From positions 1 to 5,332 of the forward strand of contig JBBKVT010000238.1 of assembly GCA_037968535.1 (NCBI GenBank): a stretch of DNA of 5,332 bases, in the 5' to 3' direction. Below, piece by piece: positions 1 through 5,228 of the stretch. The notes beneath the pieces are model-generated. The model was not told the origin of the DNA and ran no database searches. It saw nothing but the letters and a program-made list of their open reading frames with translations. This stretch comes from JAHEAO01 sp037968535. GTDB lineage: Bacteria; Pseudomonadota; Alphaproteobacteria; Rhodobacterales; Rhodobacteraceae. The first letter of the stretch is position 1. Each line of letters opens with the position of its first letter. The position numbers were made by a program, and so were the translations under genes.

Positions 1-1535
1 AAGAGCCCAAGGTTGGTGGTCACATCATCGCAAGCCAAACGGATGGAAGCATCATCCTCGACTTGACCGGGCACGAGAATGCGATGACCCGAAGGCAGGT
101 CAGTTCGACCCGGCAGGCCAAGGTTGTATTTCGACAGGCCGAGCTTGACGAGCGACCGGATCAGCCGTTCGGCGCGGCGACGCTCTGACGCAGTAAGCGT
201 GACGGAGGCCGCGATCAGATGCTCAAGCCGGCTTTCGCGACCGGGATCGTAGTATATCCCAAGATCATCGGCCACGAGCGACAACGGCGGCACCAGATCC
301 GCCCCCAACCCGCGCGAGCGCAAGAACCCGTCCTCGACCCGAACCGTGCCTTCCCTCAGGTCGGCCGGCGCGGTGCTGGCCCAATGCATCAACCGGGCGC
401 CACTGGTCGCGGCCTGTGTCGCCGCCGTCTGGGGCGAGGCGGCGAAGATCATACCTTTCGACCCACCAAAAAAGGCCCGCAGGTGGCGGCGTTTCCAGGG
501 CTTCATTCCAAGCGCGACATAGCCATGCCGGTCCTCGCGCCAGGCACGCGCGGCTGCATCGAGGTGATCAAGAACATCCTCAACCTCGCACAACCGATCG
601 CGACAGGGGTCGTACCAGGTCGGATAGAGGATCATCGCGGCGGCAAAAAGCTGTGCCTTGGTCAGATGCCGCTGCCGACGCGCGACCGGGTATTCGTCTG
701 CGGTCAGTCCCCAACCTGAATAGAACGGCTGGCCGAAGACGCGGGGGCGGTGGCCGGCAAAGATTGCCTCGAAGCCCAGTTGCGACGACACAGTATAGAC
801 CGCGATGGCACCTTCAAAAAGCCGCCAGGGACTGACTGCACGATCCAGAAATTCAACCGGTCCCGTCGCATCCTCGGCCCCAAAATGACCCGGACGATGC
901 CCGGCGAGCGTTTCGGGATGAGACTTGATGACGACGCGCGCGCCCGGGTGCTCGGTGCGCGCAAAGACCAGCATTTCCTTGAATGTCGCCTCGTTCGCAC
1001 CGCCGAAGGTGATTGAGGCGTCGCCCCGCGTCTGATCAATCACCAGGACATAAGGCGCTTTTGGTACCGGATCGGCGGGGTCGAAGGCGTTGTATTTCGA
1101 CAGATGGCACTTTTGCAGGCGCTCGATTGCATCCCGGGCGCGATCCAGCAAGGCGGTATCATCCAGCGGATCGGTGGCCAGAAGCTGTTCGAGGTCAGAG
1201 GCCACGGCGCTGTCGAAATGCACGCCCCGACTATCGAGATTAAGCCCGATCGGCGGCTCGCCCGAACGGCCCGGATGGATCGAGCGCAGAAAGCTGTCCT
1301 CGACCCGCAAGATCGGCGCATCGCGTCGCTCGGCAACGGCTTCGCCGCGCGGGGCGGTCGGGCTTTTGCCCCAGGTGCCGACCCAGTCGTCGGGGCCGGG
1401 GATACCAAGGCTGACCTGCCACCCGGCCAGCGTCAGGATACGGCGAATGCGAGGTCGGGTCAGAAACCCCCCGTTGTAGACGAAAAGCCGCCGGGGGGAG
1501 GACCCGGCGGCTTTCTGGTCAGGGGTAGCGGTCAT
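1..1535 (-). CDS. kpsC: KpsC, capsule beta-Kdo transferase (two-domain), C-terminus beyond window
   Basis: Partial gene: 511 residues are readable from an ATG at 1535 and the frame stays open to the left edge. KpsC extends the beta-Kdo linker on the lipid anchor of ABC-exported capsules at the cytoplasmic face of the inner membrane. Two homologous transferase units are visible about 322 residues apart: VEDSFLRS (78-85) and VEDGFLRS (400-407); SKYN at 146 and at 468; QTRGDASI (168-175) and QVEDDASI (491-498). KSHP (204-207) and a serine-rich TVSSQLGFEA (248-257) complete the first unit; their second copies lie outside. In characterised KpsC proteins the N-terminal unit (GT99) and C-terminal unit (GT107) make different Kdo linkages. 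Family length is about 670 residues, so roughly 160 are missing. The ATG is the only usable start: the frame has a TAA 30 bases upstream, and the conserved region begins near residue 16 (RLFVYNGGF). The ribosome site is poor, and the exporter stop lies 8 bases upstream, so translational coupling is likely. Confidence 0.93.
   Translation of the reverse strand, partial: MTATPDQKAAGSSPRRLFVYNGGFLTRPRIRRILTLAGWQVSLGIPGPDDWVGTWGKSPTAPRGEAVAERRDAPILRVEDSFLRSIHPGRSGEPPIGLNLDSRGVHFDSAVASDLEQLLATDPLDDTALLDRARDAIERLQKCHLSKYNAFDPADPVPKAPYVLVIDQTRGDASITFGGANEATFKEMLVFARTEHPGARVVIKSHPETLAGHRPGHFGAEDATGPVEFLDRAVSPWRLFEGAIAVYTVSSQLGFEAIFAGHRPRVFGQPFYSGWGLTADEYPVARRQRHLTKAQLFAAAMILYPTWYDPCRDRLCEVEDVLDHLDAAARAWREDRHGYVALGMKPWKRRHLRAFFGGSKGMIFAASPQTAATQAATSGARLMHWASTAPADLREGTVRVEDGFLRSRGLGADLVPPLSLVADDLGIYYDPGRESRLEHLIAASVTLTASERRRAERLIRSLVKLGLSKYNLGLPGRTDLPSGHRILVPGQVEDDASIRLACDDVTTNLGL
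1483..1514 (-). terminator. Terminator-shaped hairpin within the first codons of kpsC
   Basis: Read on the minus strand, a perfect 12-bp stem (AAAGCCGCCGGG pairing with CCCGGCGGCTTT) encloses a 7-base loop TCCTCCC and ends in TTTT. This is an A-tract, a very GC-rich stem and a short U-tract, the form of an intrinsic terminator. It starts 21 bases after the A of the kpsC ATG and encodes residues 8-18. The U-tract is only four long, so termination may be partial. The shape is seen directly; activity is inference. It could act as an attenuator setting the kpsC level below that of the exporter gene, relieved when ribosomes enter kpsC. A chance product of codons for Ala-Ala-Gly...Arg-Arg in GC-rich DNA is the alternative. 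Confidence 0.45.
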
Positions 1536-1543
1536 TCCAGATG

Positions 1544-2677
1544 CTAGTTCCCTGCCAAAGTGTTAAGCGTGTTGGCCGAACTCAGGACGCTGAAGGTCGA
1601 GCTGATGCCCTTCATCGCCTGGCTGAACGGCGCTTCGGTCACATAGACAGTGTCGCCATCGCGCACGACAAAATCGCGGGCCATGAAGACCCCGTTCGGT
1701 TCGGTCAGGTCAAGCACGTAGATCATCCGCTGGGTGCCAACGAGGTCGGTGCGACCGAGCACTTGTTCGGCGATATCCTCGGGTTCATTGCGGAACACGA
1801 ACACGCCTGTCGGATCGGCGGCATTCACGGCGAGGCCGCCGACCTGGGCTATTGCCTCGATCGCCGAAAGCGCTTGCTTGTTGAAGACGACGCGGGTTTG
1901 GGTGCCGGTGGCGCCCAAAGCCGTGAAAGACCGGGTATCGGATTCGACCAGAATCCGATCACCGCCGCGCATGGCGATGTCGTAGCTGGGATTCTTGTAG
2001 ATGTCCTGGAACCAGACCTTGGCCTGATGGTTGCCGCGAAAGATGGTGACCTGTGCGATCTCGGGCTCGATGACCACGCCGCCGGCGCGCGCCAGCATTG
2101 ACGAGATCGTCCGCGTCGGTCGCTCGATGGCATAAACGCCCTGCGCACCAACGGCCCCGGTGATCGACACCGTCGAACCGTCTCCTGCGACGCGACGCAC
2201 CAGGACCTGCGGATCCGGCGTCTGGCCTTCGAGCTTTTCGGTGATGATGCGACGAAGCGCCTCTGGCGAATTGCCGGCTGCCTTGATCCGACCAGCATAA
2301 GGCACATAGAGGAAGCCCGATCCGTCGACCTGAACTTCTTCCAGCATCGAGATTTTGGACCCGGCGGCGGCCAGAAGCCCGTCATCGACGTTTTCCCAGA
2401 TCGTCAGACTCAATGTGTCTCCGGGCTGGATGGTGTCGGACCCCACGAGGCCCGCATTGATGAATTCCGAAGTAAATCCGAAAGCCGGGACAACAGCCGT
2501 CGCACGGGTCACGCGATCATTGACGGTGACGACGAAAGCGTCGCCCTCTTTTTGCACCGAACCGGAAAAAATCTCGCCCTTGGTGGGTCCCGAGCGCGGC
2601 AGACCGCAGGCGACAAGCGTGCCTGACAGTATCAACAGGGCGACAAAACGCGCCCCAGGTGTGAACGTGATTTTCAC
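1544..2677 (-). CDS. Outer-membrane polysaccharide export lipoprotein (Wza/KpsD-type OPX)
   Basis: 377-residue OPX-family protein expected to form the outer-membrane exit channel for capsular polysaccharide. A lipoprotein signal is clear: short basic n-region, hydrophobic 11-23, lipobox LVAC with Cys24. A Poly_export domain follows at about 83-163 (IQPGDTLSLTIWE, then VDGSGFLYVPYAGRI and PDPQVLVRRV). Two SLBB-like units cover about 167-245 (STVSITGAVGAQGVYAI ... GGDRILVE) and 255-347 (ending RDGDTVYVTEAP). The tail 349-377 could be the amphipathic outer-membrane helix seen in Wza, which is inference. Its length matches Wza (about 380) and not E. coli KpsD (about 560), although its neighbours are Kps proteins, so no symbol is given. 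Translation starts at GTG 2677, chosen because GAGGAG lies 7 bases upstream and the signal peptide begins there. It lies between kpsS (104-bp gap) and kpsC (8-bp gap), which supports a capsule export role. Confidence 0.93.
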   Translation of the reverse strand: MKITFTPGARFVALLILSGTLVACGLPRSGPTKGEIFSGSVQKEGDAFVVTVNDRVTRATAVVPAFGFTSEFINAGLVGSDTIQPGDTLSLTIWENVDDGLLAAAGSKISMLEEVQVDGSGFLYVPYAGRIKAAGNSPEALRRIITEKLEGQTPDPQVLVRRVAGDGSTVSITGAVGAQGVYAIERPTRTISSMLARAGGVVIEPEIAQVTIFRGNHQAKVWFQDIYKNPSYDIAMRGGDRILVESDTRSFTALGATGTQTRVVFNKQALSAIEAIAQVGGLAVNAADPTGVFVFRNEPEDIAEQVLGRTDLVGTQRMIYVLDLTEPNGVFMARDFVVRDGDTVYVTEAPFSQAMKGISSTFSVLSSANTLNTLAGN

Positions 2678-2781
2678 AGCTGGTCTCCTCGACCTGTAAC
2701 TCTGCCTCGGTAGTTTTTTGTTATCTTTTGAGCAAACCTAGCGATCTGGCGGCGAAAAATCCAGAAAAGCCGTGACTTGCC
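2678..2781 (-). other. AT-rich gap between kpsS and the exporter gene; possible promoter/regulator region
   Basis: This 104-bp gap separates two genes on the same strand. Its core stands out from the GC-rich surroundings: positions 2711-2730 contain only four G/C bases, with runs of A on the minus strand (AAAAGATAACAAAAAAC). I see no convincing sigma-70 hexamer pair and no terminator with a T-run after kpsS. Such AT-rich tracts can hold a promoter or bind Ros/MucR-type exopolysaccharide regulators in alphaproteobacteria; here that is inference only. Confidence 0.3.
2685..2690 (-). promoter_or_regulatory. Ribosome binding site fixing a GTG start
   Basis: GAGGAG on the minus strand lies 7 bases before GTG 2677 and decides the start of the polysaccharide export lipoprotein. 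Short arms GGTC and GACC flank it, so it would sit in the loop of a weak 4-bp hairpin, which would leave it accessible. Confidence 0.7.
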
Positions 2782-4074
2782 CTATCTGACCACCCGCAAC
2801 TGTTGCCTTGGTGCCGCTGTTCCGTTTTCCAGCGCGTCATAGGGATCGACCGGTGACAGCATCATGTCGACCACCTGACGCAACAACTGCTGGCGACCTC
2901 GGGACGCATAGAAACCGCCCGCGACCTGGCTGGTTTCCAGCAGAAAAAGGCGATAATCGCGATAAGCCGCGGGATCGGGGCGGCGCGGTTGGCCAAAGAA
3001 CTCGGCGATCGGCTGGTCGGAAACAAACTCTGGCTTGGCATAGACCGCAGCACCGAAGGATTTGAGCGGCAATCCGCGCCAAAGGACCTGTTGGGCAGCC
3101 GTCGAGTTGACCGTGACGCCACTGCGGGCGTGGTCGAGAAGCTGCGCCAACTTGCCGCCGCGCACGAAATGCACGCGGCTGGTGACGCAATGCGCCGAAG
3201 CCGCGTGCCGGATCAGGCGTCGCAGAGAGGCGCGGCCGTCTTCCAGCGGATGTGCCTTGAACACAAGGTGATGGTGATCGGGCGCACCCGCCGCGAAGCC
3301 GGCGATGACCGCAGAGATGAACTCGGCCATTGTCGCGAACGGTGAATGGTGCCGAAAGCTGGCGTCATGTTCCAGTTGCAACAGGACCAGGTGATAGGGA
3401 AAGCCGCCGCGCTTGATCCGGCGTGTCGCGATCTGCCGGTCGAGCCAGAGCCATGGCATCAGCGCCAGTCGCTGCAGATACAACTGAAATTCGCGCGCCA
3501 CGGGGATCGAGCGATGCGGGCGGTAGTGGCGGTAGCGTCGGTTCGCGAACAGCACGAACGCATGGTAAAGCGCGCCGTAGAACACATGCTCGCGCATGTC
3601 GCCCCAATGGCCGGGGGCTTCGGGCGAGTCGGCTTCGGCGCTGGCCAATGCGCGTCGCATCCGCGTGACATCCATCTGCATCAACCGCGAATGGCCGTTC
3701 GAGCCACCCCGCTCGTAGGTGACCCAGTAGGGTCGCAGATAACCTTCTTCGAAGACATGCACTGTCAGCCCGCGCGCCTTTGCAAGCTCGGCTGCCTGCG
3801 CATGGATCGGGCGGGTGTCGCCGTAAAGCACGACATCGGTGATCGCCTTGTCCGCAAGGATCCGGTCAAGCGTTTCCGGCCAGTCGTCGGGGTGGTCGGT
3901 AAATGGCAGGTAGCTGCGGCGATCGGGCCAGAACGCCTGATCGCCGGCATTGAATCCGGCGCGCCAGACGGTGGCACCGGTTTTTTGCAGCATCCGCGCC
4001 AACTGAGCAAAGAACGGCCCGTGCGGCCCTTGCAGCAAGAGAAAATGTCGCGCCGTGCCGGCGGAAATGCTCAT
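2782..4074 (-). CDS. kpsS: KpsS, capsule polysaccharide beta-Kdo transferase
   Basis: 430-residue protein of the KpsS family. In E. coli and Neisseria-type systems KpsS transfers the first beta-Kdo to a (lyso)phosphatidylglycerol acceptor at the inner membrane, and KpsC then extends it. Recognisable blocks are FLLLQGPHGPFF (11-22) with RAGFNAGDQAFW (38-49), FEEGYLRPYWVTYE (108-121), QLEHDASF (233-240), FKAHP (272-276) and TVNSTAAQQVLWRGLPLKSFG (from 321). The last four correspond to the VED-x-FLR, Q-x3-D-A-S, KSHP and serine-rich blocks of KpsC, so all belong to one transferase superfamily. The frame is open as far as 4872, but the upstream 266 codons run over the DMT gene in another frame and have no family character. 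ATG 4074 sits just ahead of the conserved N-terminus and is chosen. Its own ribosome site is weak (GAGG 11 bases upstream). A short leader ORF overlaps the start by ATGA, so coupling may help. Stop is TAG at 2784-2782. Confidence 0.93.
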   Translation of the reverse strand: MSISAGTARHFLLLQGPHGPFFAQLARMLQKTGATVWRAGFNAGDQAFWPDRRSYLPFTDHPDDWPETLDRILADKAITDVVLYGDTRPIHAQAAELAKARGLTVHVFEEGYLRPYWVTYERGGSNGHSRLMQMDVTRMRRALASAEADSPEAPGHWGDMREHVFYGALYHAFVLFANRRYRHYRPHRSIPVAREFQLYLQRLALMPWLWLDRQIATRRIKRGGFPYHLVLLQLEHDASFRHHSPFATMAEFISAVIAGFAAGAPDHHHLVFKAHPLEDGRASLRRLIRHAASAHCVTSRVHFVRGGKLAQLLDHARSGVTVNSTAAQQVLWRGLPLKSFGAAVYAKPEFVSDQPIAEFFGQPRRPDPAAYRDYRLFLLETSQVAGGFYASRGRQQLLRQVVDMMLSPVDPYDALENGTAAPRQQLRVVR

Positions 4075-4136
4075 GGGCGGTTGCGCCTCTGTCCTGCTTT
4101 GCGGTCCAGTCTGCACCGAGATGCCGTGCCGGTCAT
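4071..4136 (-). CDS. Candidate 21-codon leader ORF overlapping the kpsS start
   Basis: Minus-strand ATG at 4136 is preceded by GAGGAA (4146-4141), the best ribosome site in the DMT-kpsS gap. It opens a 21-codon frame reading MTGTASRCRLDRKAGQRRNR then Pro, and ends in a TGA that overlaps the kpsS ATG as ATGA. The product is arginine-rich, has no family resemblance I recognise, and is in a different frame from kpsS. The arrangement is the classic one for translational coupling, so its job may be to deliver ribosomes to the poorly equipped kpsS start and not to make a functional peptide. It may also be chance. It lies in the 110-bp gap between the DMT gene and kpsS. Confidence 0.3.
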   Translation of the reverse strand: MTGTASRCRLDRKAGQRRNRP

Positions 4137-4184
4137 GAGTTTCCTCGGATTTTGCGTCGAAACTTCGCAATCCGTGCGTCAAGG

Positions 4185-4637
4185 TCACGATTTCTGAGTC
4201 AACAGAACGCCCATTGCCATCAATCCGATCCCGGCACCGCGCATCGGGCTGATCGGAGAAATCCGTGCTCCCATCAAGCCGAAATGGTCGATCGCGGCAG
4301 CACTCACAAGCTGGCCGAGCAGCACGAAGAAGACCGCGTTGCCGACGCCGAATTTCGGAGCGATCCAGGTGATCGAGAGGATGTAGAATGCAACAAGACC
4401 GCCAGCGAGCAACAGGTGTCTGGGCGCCGCCGCGACCCCGGCCATGGCGGCCGGGCCGGTGACCAGAAGGACCACGACACTGCAACTGAAGGCGACAATG
4501 AAAAGACAACTGGCCGCCGCGGCCGGCGATCCAAGTCTGGTTCCCAACTGGGCGTTCAGCGCTGCCAGTACCGGAATGCCGATCCCGGCGGCCAGCATGA
4601 TGGCGGCGTAGCGCATCGTATCGGTGGATAGTTCCAT
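4185..4637 (-). CDS. DMT-superfamily YdcZ/DUF606-type inner-membrane protein
   Basis: 150-residue integral membrane protein resembling the YdcZ (DUF606) branch of the drug/metabolite transporter superfamily; E. coli YdcZ has nearly the same length. Five hydrophobic segments are visible at about 8-31, 39-61, 74-94, 97-119 and 133-148. The first carries the G-x-P-x3-A-x-N-A-x-L-G pattern (GIGIPVLAALNAQLG, 18-32) typical of the family. The substrate is unknown; these five-helix proteins probably work as pairs. ATG 4637 is chosen because AGAGGG and AGGG lie just upstream (4650-4640); the next Met (residue 8) lacks a ribosome site and would cut into the first helix. It is co-oriented with kpsS, 110 bp away, and divergent from the cytochrome gene. 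A link to capsule synthesis is not evident from the sequence; it may be a neighbour by chance. Confidence 0.85.
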   Translation of the reverse strand: MELSTDTMRYAAIMLAAGIGIPVLAALNAQLGTRLGSPAAAASCLFIVAFSCSVVVLLVTGPAAMAGVAAAPRHLLLAGGLVAFYILSITWIAPKFGVGNAVFFVLLGQLVSAAAIDHFGLMGARISPISPMRGAGIGLMAMGVLLTQKS

Positions 4638-4691
4638 TGCCCTCTGCCCTTTGCGGCGCGGCGCGCTTGACGCCGCCTTGTCTGGAAAGAA

Positions 4692-4705
4692 TTGATCGGA
4701 AACAA
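4692..4705 (+). promoter_or_regulatory. FNR/FnrL-type box upstream of the cytochrome c gene
   Basis: TTGATcggaAACAA matches the FNR consensus TTGAT-N4-ATCAA at 9 of 10 specified positions. Its centre (4698.5) lies about 40 bp before the start expected from the -10 at 4726, which is near class II activator placement. It could also influence the divergent DMT gene, whose ATG is 55 bp away. An FnrL-type oxygen sensor is the likeliest binder; other CRP/FNR relatives (Dnr, NnrR) read similar sites. Confidence 0.6.
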
Positions 4706-4725
4706 TGTTCCGGATAAAGCCTTGC

Positions 4726-4731
4726 TATAAG
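4726..4731 (+). promoter_or_regulatory. Likely -10 element of the cytochrome c promoter
   Basis: TATAAG matches TATAAT in five of six bases. No good -35 lies 16-18 bases upstream; that position overlaps the FNR-type box, as expected for an activator-dependent promoter. The predicted start is about 4738, giving a leader of about 30 bases. A GGTGA/TCACC inverted repeat (4731-4735 and 4742-4746) surrounds the predicted start. Confidence 0.45.
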
Positions 4732-4768
4732 GTGAGCCAAATCACCACCAAAAAGCGAGAGGCAAAAC

Positions 4769-5164
4769 ATGCACAAGTTCCCGATCTTCGTCGCGGCGTT
4801 CGGCGTGGTGGCAGCCTGCACCCTTGAGCCACCGACACCGACGTCAGCCCAATTCTTCGCCGAACGCTGCACAGCCTGTCACGGTCCCGCCGGAAAGGGC
4901 GACGGGCCGGCCGCCGCCCGGGCCGACCCCGCGGTACCCGACCTCACCCGGATCGCGGCGCGCAATGACGGTGTGTTTCCCTGGGTCGATGTGATGAACC
5001 AGATCGACGGTTATTCCCGCGCGGGGCATGGCATGATGCCGGAATTCGGCGATCTGTTGCTGGGCGAGACGATGCTGATCGATGTCGGGGATGGTCGCCA
5101 GACCCCTGCCCCGGTGCGTCTGGTGGCGTTGACGGCTTATCTGAAGGATCTGCAACAGCCTTGA
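4769..5164 (+). CDS. Small lipoprotein c-type cytochrome (monoheme)
   Basis: 131-residue class I-like cytochrome c, an electron carrier or sensor attached by lipid to a membrane facing the periplasm. The N-terminus is a short lipoprotein signal with lipobox VAAC and Cys17, followed by a Pro/Thr linker (PPTPTS). The single haem site is CTACH (34-38) followed by GPAGKGDGP, typical of this family. The distal axial ligand is probably Met89 or Met90 in GHGMMPEFGD. The C-terminus has the usual closing helix (VRLVALTAYLKDLQ). The start is supported by GAGAGG six bases upstream of the ATG and by the signal peptide. Its redox partner is not shown. It is transcribed away from the capsule cluster, has an FNR-type box upstream, and is followed after 64 bp by a second probable cytochrome gene. 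The stop codon lies inside a second FNR-type box. Confidence 0.9.
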   Translation: MHKFPIFVAAFGVVAACTLEPPTPTSAQFFAERCTACHGPAGKGDGPAAARADPAVPDLTRIAARNDGVFPWVDVMNQIDGYSRAGHGMMPEFGDLLLGETMLIDVGDGRQTPAPVRLVALTAYLKDLQQP

Positions 5165-5174
5165 CCGGGATCAA
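5161..5174 (+). promoter_or_regulatory. Second FNR/FnrL-type box, overlapping the cytochrome stop codon
   Basis: TTGACcgggATCAA matches TTGAT-N4-ATCAA at 9 of 10 positions. Its first half contains the TGA stop (5162-5164) of the upstream cytochrome gene. The centre (5167.5) is 29.5 bp before the first base of the -10-like TACAGT at 5197. That is the geometry of class II FNR promoters (-41.5) and implies a start near 5209. It suggests the downstream gene has its own redox-controlled promoter. Confidence 0.55.
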
Positions 5175-5193
5175 GTCGGCAATGGCTGCTCGG

Positions 5194-5206
5194 TGCTACA
5201 GTAGCA
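5194..5206 (+). promoter_or_regulatory. -10-like element inside a perfect palindrome before the last gene
   Basis: TGCTACAGTAGCA is a perfect inverted repeat with 6-bp arms around one central base. It contains TACAGT (5197-5202), a 4-of-6 match to the -10 consensus at the right distance from the FNR-type box at 5161. A palindrome on the -10 is a usual place for a repressor operator, so a second regulator could act here. No family is identifiable from the repeat. Confidence 0.35.
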
Positions 5207-5228
5207 TCTCAATAGCTAGGAGGCTGCA

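Noticed and set aside
219..1547. Several 60-166-codon frames on both strands in the first 1.5 kb
   Set aside because: All overlap the open kpsC frame, which alone shows family motifs. They are low-complexity Arg/Pro/Ala products of shadow frames.
1541..2101. 186-codon plus-strand frame
   Set aside because: It is the antisense of the polysaccharide export lipoprotein and shows no independent coding evidence.
4137..4185. A TTGACG -35-like hexamer just after the DMT stop as a kpsS promoter
   Set aside because: No -10-like hexamer is found at 16-19 bp spacing; the nearest A/T-rich hexamer is more than 20 bp away.
3346..4197. 283-codon plus-strand frame opposite kpsS
   Set aside because: It is the antisense of a well-supported kpsS gene, has no recognisable motif, and is expected in GC-rich DNA.
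4653..4676. GCGGCG...CGCCGC inverted repeat upstream of the DMT gene
   Set aside because: It has a 6-bp stem with a 12-base loop in simple GC-rich sequence and no T-run; not distinguishable from chance.
2782..4872. A 696-codon open frame on the minus strand read as one long protein
   Set aside because: Only the last 430 codons have KpsS character. The first 266 run through the DMT gene in another frame, the intergenic promoter region and the antisense of the cytochrome gene, and are Arg/Gly/His-rich with no recognisable domain.
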